Positions 1 to 6,965 of a stretch of 14,449 nt of DNA are shown here, piece by piece (position 1 is the first letter of the stretch; every line of letters begins with the position of its first letter). Origin of the DNA: Paludibacteraceae bacterium (GTDB lineage Bacteria; Bacteroidota; Bacteroidia; Bacteroidales; Paludibacteraceae); assembly GCA_024401495.1 (NCBI GenBank), contig JAKSKW010000026.1:1-14449 (forward strand). The letters are read 5' to 3'. The notes below the pieces were generated by a model. That model did no database searches. It saw only the letters and a list, made by a program, of their open reading frames with translations, and was not told where the DNA came from. The translations under genes and the position numbers were made by a program.

Positions 1-95
1 TGACGGTTGATGGTTGACGGTTGATGGTTGACGGTTGATGGTTGACGGTTGATGGTTGACGGTTGATGATTGATGGTTGATGGTTGACGGTTGAT
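1..95. repeat. Heptamer tandem array TGACGGT/TGATGGT
   Basis: About 13.5 consecutive 7-base units, mostly alternating TGACGGT and TGATGGT to give a 14-base higher-order period, with one TGATGAT variant at 64-70. The array continues past the left window edge, so its true length is unknown. It ends four bases before the A-run of the terminator of the GH3 gene. The same unit recurs in the same orientation at the right edge of the window and inverted at 13001-13026. No spacers are present, so this is not a CRISPR array. Confidence 0.95.
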
Positions 96-98
96 ACT

Positions 99-130
99 AA
101 AAAAGGTCAGGAGTTGCCTCCTGACCTTTT
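99..130 (-). terminator. Rho-independent terminator of the GH3 lipoprotein gene
   Basis: A perfect 9-bp stem (GGTCAGGAG at 105-113 with CTCCTGACC at 118-126) closes a 4-base loop. Read on the minus strand it is followed by six T residues (99-104). Flanking AAAA/TTTT can lengthen the stem to 13 bp and gives four T residues on the plus strand, so some bidirectional activity is possible. It begins 23 bases after the GH3 stop codon. Confidence 0.9.
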
Positions 131-152
131 ATGATTCAAATCAATAGTGTGA

Positions 153-1901
153 TTACTTCAACTCATCTCTGTTCAATCTCACTGGAGACTCTGCAGTTGC
201 CTGAAGTTCTCCTGTCAAAATCTTGACTACAGATTTCTGAGAGAATGTGTCGATGCTATATGCGTTGATCTTTGTAGGGACGATTCCTTCGTAGATCTCC
301 AATGCGTATGGGTTAGCATACGAGATAGCGATTCTCTTCTTTGGATCCAACATGTTAGCTGTCCATACTGCAAACGACTCTTTGTCTTTTAGCAAGCATG
401 TTCCAAGTGGGTGGAAATAACGGTTCTCGAAGCAAACAAGGATCTTGTCGTATGAGTTCAAAGAATCGATTCTCCATCCCCATGAGTAGAAGTGAGGGTT
501 GTCAAGAATATCTACACTGAATCCACGGCTCTCCAACTCTCTCTTTGTAACTGCGAATTTCTCAACTGTCATCTGCTCACCTACCTCGATAAGTGCGATT
601 CTCTTGCCATCCTCAGCCTTGATTGGAAGTAGATTGTCTCTATTCTCAGTAATTGTGATTGCCTTATCTGCTACAGCCGCACCTGTCTTCTTTACAAATG
701 CTCTGTCTGCATCTGTCATTGGAGTAGCAATCTGCTGATTCTCCTTTGTGTTGTAACCAAAACGCTCACGCATAGCCCATACTCGCTCTACTGCGTCATC
801 CAAACGAGACATTGGGATCTCTCCACGTAGGATTCTTGCCTCAACTGTATCCATGTATGCTACATCTGGCCATAGCACAACGTCGGCACCAGCCACGAAA
901 CACTGAACTGATACCTCAAGCTCATTCTTATAGTAACCAGCACAACCTCCCATGTTAAGAGCGTCTGTGATGATAACTCCCTTATAGTTGAACTTATTCT
1001 TTAGCATGTCCACCATAAGCTCCTTAGAAAGGGTTGCAGGTGGCAACTGGCCGTTGATCTTCTGAGTCTGGTAGGCAGGCAACTGGATGTGTCCAACCAT
1101 GATTGATGCGGCTCCACCGTCGATCAATCCCTGGAACAATTTTCCAAACGACTTGTCCCAATCCTCTTTTGATAGAGAGTTTGCTGTAGTGACGATATGC
1201 TGGTTGCGCATTGTCACACCGTCGCCAGGGAAATGCTTGATTGTAGAGATGACTCCCTTTGAGTGAAGACCGTGCATCTGGCTTTTCAAGATAGGTAGGG
1301 CTTTATTCACGTCGTCGGAAACAGAACGCTCAACCACCAACTCCTGAATAGGGTTCATGTTAAGGTCTGACACTGGGTGTAGCAACCAGTTGAATCCCAT
1401 CTCACGAGCCTCCATAGCGATAGCCTGCTCTGAATCGTAAGCAAGTGCGGTGTCGTTGGCAGCACCAAGCGACATGCCGACAGGAAGGTGTGTATATTTA
1501 GAATATGTTTCTCCGATTCCTCTCTCGAAATCCTCGCTGACAAGCAAAGGATACTTTGAATTGTCATTGTACTCCTTCAAAATCTCTGGCAACACTGCCA
1601 AAGGATCTTTAGGCTTATAATTCTCTTTGATATACCAGTCTGCGATGAAGATACTGCCGACAGGATATTTCTCCATGAATCCCTTGAGTGATCCTCCACC
1701 GATAGCAGCCTGATCCAATGGCTTTGCTATGATCTGCATTGTCTGTCCGATCTTTTCACGGAGTGTCAATGTCTTCCAAGTGGTGTCTTTTGCGATTGGG
1801 CCGTTGCATGCAGTTGACGCTGCCGAACCCTTGTCAGCGGTCTTTGTGCATGATGTGCCAAGCATCAATCCGCATAAAAGTGACAAATAAATTTTCTTCA
1901 T
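153..1901 (-). CDS. Glycoside hydrolase family 3 lipoprotein, beta-N-acetylglucosaminidase-like
   Basis: A 582-residue predicted lipoprotein. The N-terminus is a short signal peptide ending in a lipobox with Cys18 (LGTSC), which suggests membrane anchoring in the periplasm or outer membrane. A GH3 N-terminal barrel spans roughly residues 40-385, with KHFPGDG at 222-228, a conserved His235, and ITDALNMGG whose Asp313 is the expected nucleophile. The remaining roughly 190 residues resemble the GH3 C-terminal alpha/beta domain. By family analogy it would hydrolyse beta-linked GlcNAc or related beta-glycosides, perhaps in peptidoglycan recycling or glycan use; the substrate cannot be read from sequence. 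NagZ-type enzymes have an Asp-Ser-His acid/base dyad after KHFPG; here the aligned residues read Asn233-Gln-His235, so the dyad Asp appears replaced. The gene is monocistronic, with its own terminator and a long upstream leader. Confidence 0.88.
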   Translation of the reverse strand: MKKIYLSLLCGLMLGTSCTKTADKGSAASTACNGPIAKDTTWKTLTLREKIGQTMQIIAKPLDQAAIGGGSLKGFMEKYPVGSIFIADWYIKENYKPKDPLAVLPEILKEYNDNSKYPLLVSEDFERGIGETYSKYTHLPVGMSLGAANDTALAYDSEQAIAMEAREMGFNWLLHPVSDLNMNPIQELVVERSVSDDVNKALPILKSQMHGLHSKGVISTIKHFPGDGVTMRNQHIVTTANSLSKEDWDKSFGKLFQGLIDGGAASIMVGHIQLPAYQTQKINGQLPPATLSKELMVDMLKNKFNYKGVIITDALNMGGCAGYYKNELEVSVQCFVAGADVVLWPDVAYMDTVEARILRGEIPMSRLDDAVERVWAMRERFGYNTKENQQIATPMTDADRAFVKKTGAAVADKAITITENRDNLLPIKAEDGKRIALIEVGEQMTVEKFAVTKRELESRGFSVDILDNPHFYSWGWRIDSLNSYDKILVCFENRYFHPLGTCLLKDKESFAVWTANMLDPKKRIAISYANPYALEIYEGIVPTKINAYSIDTFSQKSVVKILTGELQATAESPVRLNRDELK

Positions 1902-2016
1902 AAATGAATATGTCTTGTTGTTTATTTTGATTTCTTTCGCCTAATATTGGAGACGTGGAAATTCGCGTCTCTGTATGTATTAAATTGGTGTAAATCACCA
2001 TCAAACACAAACGTTA

Positions 2017-2048
2017 CAAAAATAACAAAATAAATTAGAATTTTGAAA
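2017..2048 (-). promoter_or_regulatory. Possible Bacteroides-type promoter of the GH3 gene
   Basis: Read on the minus strand, TATTTTTG (2017-2024) fits the TAnnTTTG -7 box, and TTTC (2045-2048) lies 20 bases upstream, one mismatch from the -33 TTTG. This would give a leader of about 110 bases. The leader includes a 6-bp hairpin (GAGACG 1950-1955 with CGTCTC 1966-1971). The region is AT-rich, so a chance match is possible. Confidence 0.35.
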
Positions 2049-2078
2049 TTCGGAATAAGGATTTAATTTGGAATTTGT

Positions 2079-2086
2079 TATCTTTG
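2079..2086 (+). promoter_or_regulatory. Bacteroides -7 box upstream of the antitoxin-like gene
   Basis: TATCTTTG matches TAnnTTTG exactly, and transcription would start about 15 bases before the ATG at 2108. No good -33 TTTG lies 19-21 bases upstream. The site overlaps the upstream TTG alternative starts of this reading frame, which argues that the real start is ATG 2108. Confidence 0.5.
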
Positions 2087-2107
2087 CAAAGTACAAAAAA
2101 ATTGCTT

Positions 2108-2359
2108 ATGACGACATTGGAATTAAAACGTAATATCAGGATGTCGACAGAATTGCTGGGAAATGATGAAACAGCATTAAATGATGTCTTGAATTACATT
2201 AAAAATCTTTTAAGAAATAAAGGTAAGTCTAAAGAGAATGCTTTTTCTGAATTGACCGGAGCATGGGAAAATGATGGGAAAAGCGTCGAAGAGGTTATGT
2301 TAGATATTAAAAATGCAAGAGTAAACGAGGAAACAAGACAAATTGAGAGTTTAGATTGA
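2108..2359 (+). CDS. Small orphan antitoxin-like protein
   Basis: An 83-residue acidic protein if translation begins at ATG 2108, which sits just after a -7 promoter box; the open frame extends further upstream only through TTG codons inside the promoter. The C-terminal segment has GAWENDGKSVEEVMLDIKNA, then an Arg-rich, Glu-rich tail. A tryptophan followed by a Ser-x-Glu-Glu helix and a charged tail resembles the toxin-binding end of small type II antitoxins of Bacteroidales. No intact toxin gene follows: nine bases after the stop codon only a 30-codon frame (2368-2460) begins, and it runs into the left end of the mobile element. It may be a solitary antitoxin, a remnant of a broken module, or an unrelated small protein. 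The family assignment rests on resemblance only. Confidence 0.6.
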   Translation: MTTLELKRNIRMSTELLGNDETALNDVLNYIKNLLRNKGKSKENAFSELTGAWENDGKSVEEVMLDIKNARVNEETRQIESLD

Positions 2360-2394
2360 ATATATTTATGGAACAGTACAGAGTTGCGGATAAT

Positions 2395-2483
2395 AGCCTG
2401 GAAGGCTCAACTGAGCGAAGCGAGAGTAACCCGGGACACCGTCTCGGACTTAAAATGTAAACTAACTATTTGCCTGGAAGGCA
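2395..2483. repeat. Left REP-like block of the RAYT element
   Basis: Two short hairpins, AGCCTGGAAGGCT (2395-2407) and TGCCTGGAAGGCA (2471-2483), each a 5-bp stem with a GGA loop, bracket a conserved core. Core bases 2413-2437 and 2441-2447 are perfectly inverted at 3018-3042 and 3008-3014. Only the 3 bases between the two segments differ. The core contains GCGAAGC, a sequence able to form a very stable mini-hairpin, and the palindrome CCCGGG. Confidence 0.85.
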
Positions 2484-2511
2484 ACACAAATAAAATAAGC
2501 GGTACAAAATT

Positions 2512-2963
2512 ATGAGTCATATTTGTTTAACATATCATATAGTATGGCGCACTAAGTGCAGCAAACGAACAATCAATGAAGCACACGAAAGAGATCTATT
2601 TGCATATATCTTTGGAATTTGCAAAGAAAAAAATGTACACTCTATCGTGTTAACGCAATGCAAGATCATGTGCATATGTGTATAGAGATACATTCAACGA
2701 TAGCTCTAAGTGATTTCATGAAAGCTTTAAAACAATCGACTTCCTCATGGATGAAAGAACATAAAGAAATGTTCCCTTTTTTCGATTCGTGGGGTAATGG
2801 ATATGCAGCTTTTACGTATGCAGTAAAAGACAGACCTAATGTAATAAACTATATCCGCAATCAAAAAGAGCATCATAAAACTTTTGATTTTCGAGAAGAA
2901 TACGAAAGTTTATTAATTGAATTTGGATTAGATCCAAAAACTGACAAATTTTTAGAAGATTGA
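2512..2963 (+). pseudogene. IS200-like/RAYT Y1 transposase, split by a -1 frameshift at an A7 run
   Basis: Two overlapping frames together make a complete Y1 (HUH) single-strand transposase of about 150 residues, the usual size. The first frame starts at ATG 2512 (MSHICLTYHIVWRTK) and stops at 2683-2685. The second carries CTLYRVNAMQDHVHM, including the HUH pair His-Val-His, and later INYIRNQKEHH with the probable catalytic tyrosine, ending at 2963. The switch falls at seven A residues (2627-2633). There the heptamer A_AAA_AAT (2628-2634) is in phase for a -1 ribosomal slip that joins the frames exactly. It may be a decayed gene, a sequencing error in the homopolymer, or programmed frameshifting; frameshifting is not typical for RAYTs. 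The enzyme would cut and join single-stranded DNA at the flanking REP-like hairpins. Confidence 0.82.
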
Positions 2964-2971
2964 TCTGGTAC

Positions 2972-3060
2972 TGCCTTCCAGGCAGAGTTCAATGGCAGAT
3001 CATATTGCCGAGACTTCGTCCCGGGTTACTCTCGCTTCGCTCGGTACAGCCTTCCAGGCA
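2972..3060. repeat. Right REP-like block of the RAYT element
   Basis: Inverted counterpart of the left block: TGCCTTCCAGGCA (2972-2984) and GCCTTCCAGGC (3049-3059) flank the core at 3008-3042. Both hairpins here are directly preceded by GTAC (2968-2971 and 3044-3047), reminiscent of the guide tetranucleotide next to REP hairpins in known RAYT systems. The left-block hairpins lack it. A CCGAG/CTCGG pairing (3008-3012 with 3040-3044) can fold the whole core. Confidence 0.85.
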
Positions 3061-3062
3061 GT

Positions 3063-3091
3063 AAAAAAGGCTTGGAGTTTTCTCCAAGCCT
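3063..3091 (-). terminator. Rho-independent terminator of the argC-argD-proS cluster
   Basis: A perfect 10-bp stem (3068-3077 with 3082-3091) closes a TTTT loop and is followed on the minus strand by a T-run (3063-3068). It starts about 30 bases after the proS stop and directly abuts the right end of the RAYT element. Confidence 0.93.
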
Positions 3092-3096
3092 AATTT

Positions 3097-3124
3097 ATGA
3101 ATTGTGCATTATGAATTATGCATT
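3097..3124. repeat. Two tandem 14-mers ATGAATTRTGCATT at the proS stop codon
   Basis: ATGAATTGTGCATT (3097-3110) is followed directly by ATGAATTATGCATT (3111-3124). The second copy overlaps two bases of the proS stop codon (3123-3125) and the first ends near the terminator stem. Confidence 0.85.
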
Positions 3125-4607
3125 AATAAGAGCGAGCGAACAATACTCTGCACTTACTTGGCTTACCAGTCACCATACACTTGCCTGGTTCTTTGTCTCC
3201 AGCGATGTATGAGTCGAATGGCACGCAACGGATTGTTGCCTTTGTCTCTTCCTTGATAAGTGCCTCTGTCTCAGCAGTTCCATCCCAGTGAGCAAGGATG
3301 AATCCACCTTTCTCGATCTCTGTCTTGAACTCCTCGTATGTGTCAACACTCTTGATGCTTGCGTTGCGGAAATCCATTGCCTTCTTCAACATGTTTGTCT
3401 GGATGTCAGCAAGTAGATTCTCTACGTATGCAACTGTATCTGTCAAGTTGATGCTCTCCTTTGTCAAGTTGTCACGACGCGCTACCTCGATAGTGCCGTT
3501 CTCCAAGTCTCTTGCTCCCATACATAGTCTCACTGGAATTCCCTTCAACTCGTACTCTGCAAACTTGAATCCTGGACGCTTCTGTGAATCGTCGTCGTAC
3601 TTAACTGAGATGCCCTTTGACTTCAACTCCTTCATGATTGGGTCAAGCTTCTCTGCGATGGCGTTCTTCTGATCGTCACCCTTGAAGATTGGAACGATAA
3701 CCACCTGGATTGGAGCCAACTTTGGAGGTAGAACAAGTCCGTTGTCGTCTGAGTGTGTCATGATCAACGCTCCCATCAAACGAGTGGAAACACCCCATGA
3801 TGTTGCCCATACGTAGTCCATTCCACCCTCACGGTTCTGGAACTGTGCGTCGAATGCCTTTGCAAAGTTCTGACCCAAGAAGTGTGATGTACCACTCTGA
3901 AGTGCCTTACCGTCCTGCATCAATGCCTCGATTGTGTATGTGTCGACAGCTCCTGCGAAACGCTCTGTCTCACTCTTGACTCCCTTGATGACTGGAACCG
4001 CCATTACGTTCTCTGCGAAATCACCGTAGACGTGAAGCATCTTCTGTGCCTCTGCCTCTGCCTCCTCACGTGTCTCGTGAGCTGTGTGTCCCTCCTGCCA
4101 CAAAAACTCTGCTGTACGCAAGAATGGACGTGTACGCATCTCCCAACGCATTACGTTTGCCCACTGGTTGCAAAGGATAGGTAGGTCACGGTAACTGTGG
4201 ATCCAACCTTTATATGTGTTCCAAATGATTGTCTCTGATGTTGGACGAACGATTAGCTCCTCCTCAAGTTTTGCCTCAGGATCGACAACAACGCCGTCGC
4301 CAGTCTCGTTTGTCTTCAAACGGTAGTGTGTTACAACTGCACACTCCTTAGCAAATCCCTCTACGTGCTCTGCCTCTCTTGAAAGGAAAGATTTTGGGAT
4401 TAGAAGTGGAAAATATGCGTTGACGTGACCTGTCTCCTTGAAACGAGTGTCAAGCTCATGCTGCATCTTCTCCCAGATGGCGTAACCGTAAGGTTTGATC
4501 ACCATACATCCTCTTACAGGCGACTGCTCTGCTAGGTCTGCCTTTACTACCAAATCATTGTACCACTGTGAGTAATTCTCAGCGCGTGGAGTCAATTCTT
4601 TTGCCAT
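3123..4607 (-). CDS. proS: Prolyl-tRNA synthetase, archaeal/eukaryal-type (type 3)
   Basis: A 494-residue class II aminoacyl-tRNA synthetase that activates proline and loads it on tRNAPro in the cytoplasm. The class II motifs are visible: motif 1 around residues 33-49 ([17 protein letters not shown]), RPTSE at 121-125, motif 2 [13 protein letters not shown] at 162-174, and motif 3 [12 protein letters not shown] at 272-283. An anticodon-binding domain follows (from about 295), then a C-terminal domain with several cysteines ([10 protein letters not shown]) and the terminal ARSY. The bacterial editing insertion between motifs 2 and 3 is absent, and length and tail match the archaeal/eukaryal-like form. 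It starts 22 bases after the argD stop, so it is probably cotranscribed with argC-argD, and it ends before a strong terminator. Confidence 0.97.
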   Translation of the reverse strand: MAKELTPRAENYSQWYNDLVVKADLAEQSPVRGCMVIKPYGYAIWEKMQHELDTRFKETGHVNAYFPLLIPKSFLSREAEHVEGFAKECAVVTHYRLKTNETGDGVVVDPEAKLEEELIVRPTSETIIWNTYKGWIHSYRDLPILCNQWANVMRWEMRTRPFLRTAEFLWQEGHTAHETREEAEAEAQKMLHVYGDFAENVMAVPVIKGVKSETERFAGAVDTYTIEALMQDGKALQSGTSHFLGQNFAKAFDAQFQNREGGMDYVWATSWGVSTRLMGALIMTHSDDNGLVLPPKLAPIQVVIVPIFKGDDQKNAIAEKLDPIMKELKSKGISVKYDDDSQKRPGFKFAEYELKGIPVRLCMGARDLENGTIEVARRDNLTKESINLTDTVAYVENLLADIQTNMLKKAMDFRNASIKSVDTYEEFKTEIEKGGFILAHWDGTAETEALIKEETKATIRCVPFDSYIAGDKEPGKCMVTGKPSKCRVLFARSY

Positions 4608-4629
4608 ATATGTTTTTATCTATTTTTTC

Positions 4630-5760
4630 TTAGTTTAACACTGCCTTGAAACGCTTGATGAACTCGTCTGCGTCTGCCTTAGTCAAGCACAAAGGTGGAA
4701 GTAGACGCAATACATTTGTGCCGCTGCATCCTGTGAAGACGTGCTGCTCGAACACAAGTTTTGTACGGATCTCTTTGTATGGCTCGCTCAACTCGATTCC
4801 GATCATCAAACCTTCTCCACGAACCTCTACGATCTTTGGCGACTTGATTGCCTTCAACTGATCCATCAAGTATTTGCCGACCTCTGCTGCGTTGGCTACC
4901 AAGTTCTCTTTCTCCATGATGTTTAGCACGCTGATAGCAGCTGCACATCCAAGGTGGTTACCTCCGAATGTTGTACCAAGCTGTCCGTAGACTGGCTTGA
5001 ACTTAGGTGAGATCAACACTCCTGCCATTGGGAATCCGTTAGCGATACCCTTAGCCACTGTGATCATATCTGGCTTAACACCAAGGTGCTGGTGTGCGAA
5101 GAACTTACCACTACGTCCGTATCCACACTGGATCTCGTCGCAGATTAGCACTGTCTCATATTTGTCGCAAAGCTCACGTAGACCGCTCAAGAACTCTTTA
5201 GTGACCATACGGATACCACCGACTCCCTGAATACACTCAAGAAGCACTGCACACACGTCGCCCTTAGAGATCTCCTTCTCCCAAGCCTCAAGATCATTGA
5301 TTGGAAGGTAAGTGACGTGGTTGTTAGCGTTGATAGGTGCGATGATCTTTGGATTGTTTGTTGCCTCAACAGCAAGTGATGTACGGCCGTGGAAAGCCTT
5401 TTCCAAAGTCAAGACTCGTTTTCTGCCGTTAGTGAACGACGCAAGCTTCAACGCGTTCTCGTTAGCCTCAGCTCCTGAATTGATTAGGAATAGAGAGTAA
5501 TCCTCGTAGCCGCAAGCCTTTCCAAGCTTTGCTGCCAACTCCTGCTGAAGCTTATTGATTACTGAATTGGAATAGAAACCAAGTGTAGCTACCTGGTCGC
5601 TGATCGCTTTTACATAATCAGGATGCGCGTGACCAACAGAGATTACTGCGTGACCACCATATAGATCAAGGTACTCCTGACCTTTCTCATCCCAAACCTT
5701 GCATCCTTTTCCCTTTACGATGTTGACATCTAAAAGAGGATATACGTCGAATAGATTCAT
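4630..5760 (-). CDS. argD: Acylornithine aminotransferase (class III PLP aminotransferase)
   Basis: A 376-residue class III pyridoxal-phosphate aminotransferase. It converts N-acylglutamate semialdehyde and glutamate to N-acylornithine and 2-oxoglutarate, the step after ArgC. Visible residues include NSGAEANENALKLA (from about residue 94), CDEIQCGYGRSGKF with cofactor-binding Asp208, and TVAKGIANGFPMAG with the probable PLP lysine Lys237. Bacteroides is known to use N-succinylated intermediates for arginine synthesis, so the substrate may be succinylornithine; the sequence does not decide this. It lies 70 bases downstream of argC and 22 bases upstream of proS on the same strand. Ornithine aminotransferase (RocD) is the main alternative, but adjacency to argC favours ArgD. 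Confidence 0.93.
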   Translation of the reverse strand: MNLFDVYPLLDVNIVKGKGCKVWDEKGQEYLDLYGGHAVISVGHAHPDYVKAISDQVATLGFYSNSVINKLQQELAAKLGKACGYEDYSLFLINSGAEANENALKLASFTNGRKRVLTLEKAFHGRTSLAVEATNNPKIIAPINANNHVTYLPINDLEAWEKEISKGDVCAVLLECIQGVGGIRMVTKEFLSGLRELCDKYETVLICDEIQCGYGRSGKFFAHQHLGVKPDMITVAKGIANGFPMAGVLISPKFKPVYGQLGTTFGGNHLGCAAAISVLNIMEKENLVANAAEVGKYLMDQLKAIKSPKIVEVRGEGLMIGIELSEPYKEIRTKLVFEQHVFTGCSGTNVLRLLPPLCLTKADADEFIKRFKAVLN

Positions 5761-5802
5761 TTTATAATGTATGAATTATTGTTCTTAAATTAGTAATGCC
5801 GA

Positions 5803-5822
5803 TGCGACAGTGTCACGTCGCA
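5803..5822. other. Intercistronic hairpin between argC and argD
   Basis: TGCGAC (5803-5808) pairs perfectly with GTCGCA (5817-5822) around an 8-base loop. No T-run follows on the minus strand, so it is unlikely to be a strong terminator. It could be an mRNA stability or processing site between the two genes. Confidence 0.45.
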
Positions 5823-5830
5823 CGCAACAA

Positions 5831-6793
5831 TTAGAATGCGACTGACTTCAAGTTCAATCCCATCTTCTCGTCAAGACCGAACATCAAGTTGAAGTTCTGG
5901 ACTGCCTGACCTGACGCTCCCTTCAATAGGTTGTCGATCATAGAGATGATAAGTAGCTTGTTGCCGTGCTTCTCTACGTGTACAATTCCCTTGTTTGTGT
6001 TTACCACCTGCTTCAAATCCGGATTGGCATCCATCACGAATGTAAATGCTGAATCCTTATAGAAATCCTTGTAAAGCTTGATTGCTGCCTCTTCGTCAAG
6101 GTCGCACTCTGTGTACTGGCTTACGTAGATTCCACGTGCGAAGTCGCCACGTACTGGAAGGAAGTTGATATCCTTATCGAATGATGGCTGAAGATTTCTC
6201 ATTGTCATGCCGATCTCGATAAGGTGCTGGTGCTTGAATGCCTTGTAGATAGAGATGTTGTTGTTTCTCCAGCTGAAGTGTGATGTTGCACCTGGCTTAA
6301 CACCTGCACCTGTTGAACCAGTGATTCCGTTAGTGTGAACCTCACTCTTCAACAATCCTGCTGCTGCAAGAGGAAGTAGTCCGATCTGGATGGCTGTAGC
6401 GAAACAACCAGGGTTGGCAAGTTTTGTGGCTTTACGGATTCTCTCACGGTTAACCTCTGGCAAACCGTATACGAAACCGTTGCTCTCGTCTCTGTAGTCC
6501 TGTGAAAGGTCGATGATCTTTACGCTTGCTGGCACGTCGTGGCTCTCCAAGAATTTCTTGCTGTCGCCGTGACCTGAGCAGATGAACATTGCGTCGATAG
6601 AATCAAACGGCAATTCGTCTGTGAACTTCATCTCTGTCTCACCGAACAAACCTTCGTGAACCTCATATAAATAGTTGCCAGCATTACTTGTGCTGTTTAC
6701 AAACTTGATCTCTACTTGTGGGTGGTTGACTAGGATTCTTAGCAACTCACCTGCGGTGTAACCTGCACCACCTATGATTCCAACTCTTACCAT
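5831..6793 (-). CDS. argC: N-acyl-gamma-glutamyl-phosphate reductase
   Basis: A 320-residue NADPH-dependent reductase that turns N-acyl-gamma-glutamyl phosphate into the semialdehyde used by ArgD. The N-terminal nucleotide-binding signature GIIGGAGYTAGELLRI starts at residue 5. The active-site cysteine is Cys130 in ANPGCFATAIQ, and KHQHLIEI at 187-194 contains the expected catalytic histidine. Length is close to the short ArgC type. In Bacteroides the acyl group is thought to be succinyl. It is the first gene of a probable argC-argD-proS operon, with a -7 promoter box 17 bases upstream of its start codon. No arginine-repressor operator was recognised. Confidence 0.96.
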   Translation of the reverse strand: MVRVGIIGGAGYTAGELLRILVNHPQVEIKFVNSTSNAGNYLYEVHEGLFGETEMKFTDELPFDSIDAMFICSGHGDSKKFLESHDVPASVKIIDLSQDYRDESNGFVYGLPEVNRERIRKATKLANPGCFATAIQIGLLPLAAAGLLKSEVHTNGITGSTGAGVKPGATSHFSWRNNNISIYKAFKHQHLIEIGMTMRNLQPSFDKDINFLPVRGDFARGIYVSQYTECDLDEEAAIKLYKDFYKDSAFTFVMDANPDLKQVVNTNKGIVHVEKHGNKLLIISMIDNLLKGASGQAVQNFNLMFGLDEKMGLNLKSVAF

Positions 6794-6809
6794 CTGAAAT
6801 AATTTTTTG

Positions 6810-6840
6810 CAAAGTTACCAAAACTAATTTATAAATCATA
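6810..6840 (-). promoter_or_regulatory. Promoter of argC-argD-proS
   Basis: On the minus strand TAACTTTG (6810-6817) matches the TAnnTTTG -7 box exactly. TATG (6837-6840), one mismatch from TTTG, lies 19 bases upstream. The predicted start leaves a very short leader of about 10 bases before the argC ATG. Confidence 0.7.
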
Positions 6841-6865
6841 ATGCAACGGGATTAATTAAATCCAA

Positions 6866-6900
6866 CCACTTCGTGGCATTTCGGTTTCGAACACGGATTT
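6866..6900. repeat. Left flank of the GxxExxY gene: hairpin and CGAACACGGATTT motif
   Basis: CCACTTCGTGG (6866-6876) is a 4-bp hairpin with a TTC loop, reminiscent of small REP-like palindromes. Bases 6888-6898 (CGAACACGGAT) are the exact inverse of 7460-7470, and 6892-6900 (CACGGATTT) is the inverse of 7440-7448. A second hairpin, AAGATTC-TTT-GAATCTT, follows at 6917-6933. Confidence 0.65.
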
Positions 6901-6965
6901 CTCTGATTGAACGGATAAGATTCTTTGAATCTTGAATTCATAATCTAATTCAGATGATATTTGAA

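Larger units (their letters stand above)
2395..3060. mobile_element. IS200/RAYT-type element with inverted REP-like ends
   Basis: A unit of about 666 bases made of a left REP-like block (2395-2483), a Y1-type transposase gene (2512-2963, frameshifted) and a right REP-like block (2972-3060) in inverted orientation. Ends that are inverted copies of a composite palindrome point to the REP-associated tyrosine transposase (RAYT) class rather than classical IS200/IS605, whose ends carry non-inverted subterminal hairpins. It sits in the convergent space between the antitoxin-like gene and proS. No target duplication was recognised, as expected for this class. Confidence 0.75.

Noticed and set aside
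1..95. Possible CRISPR array or telomere-like sequence
   Set aside because: The 7-base units are contiguous with no spacers, and no cas-like genes are present. Inverted and internal copies argue against a telomere. It is a simple tandem array.
1981..2074. Riboswitch or structured regulatory leader upstream of the GH3 gene
   Set aside because: Only small isolated hairpins were seen (for example GGTG-TAAAT-CACC near 1988-2000). Nothing matches a known riboswitch architecture.
2368..2460. 30-codon frame after the antitoxin-like gene as a toxin gene
   Set aside because: Only about ten codons lie outside the REP-like block and the rest is repeat sequence. At best it is the start of a destroyed gene.
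3298..3672. 124-codon plus-strand frame opposite proS
   Set aside because: The composition is typical of the antisense of a conserved gene, and there is no promoter or domain.
4679..4948. 89-codon minus-strand frame overlapping argD
   Set aside because: It lies entirely inside argD in another frame of the same strand, has no recognisable domain and no start signal of its own.
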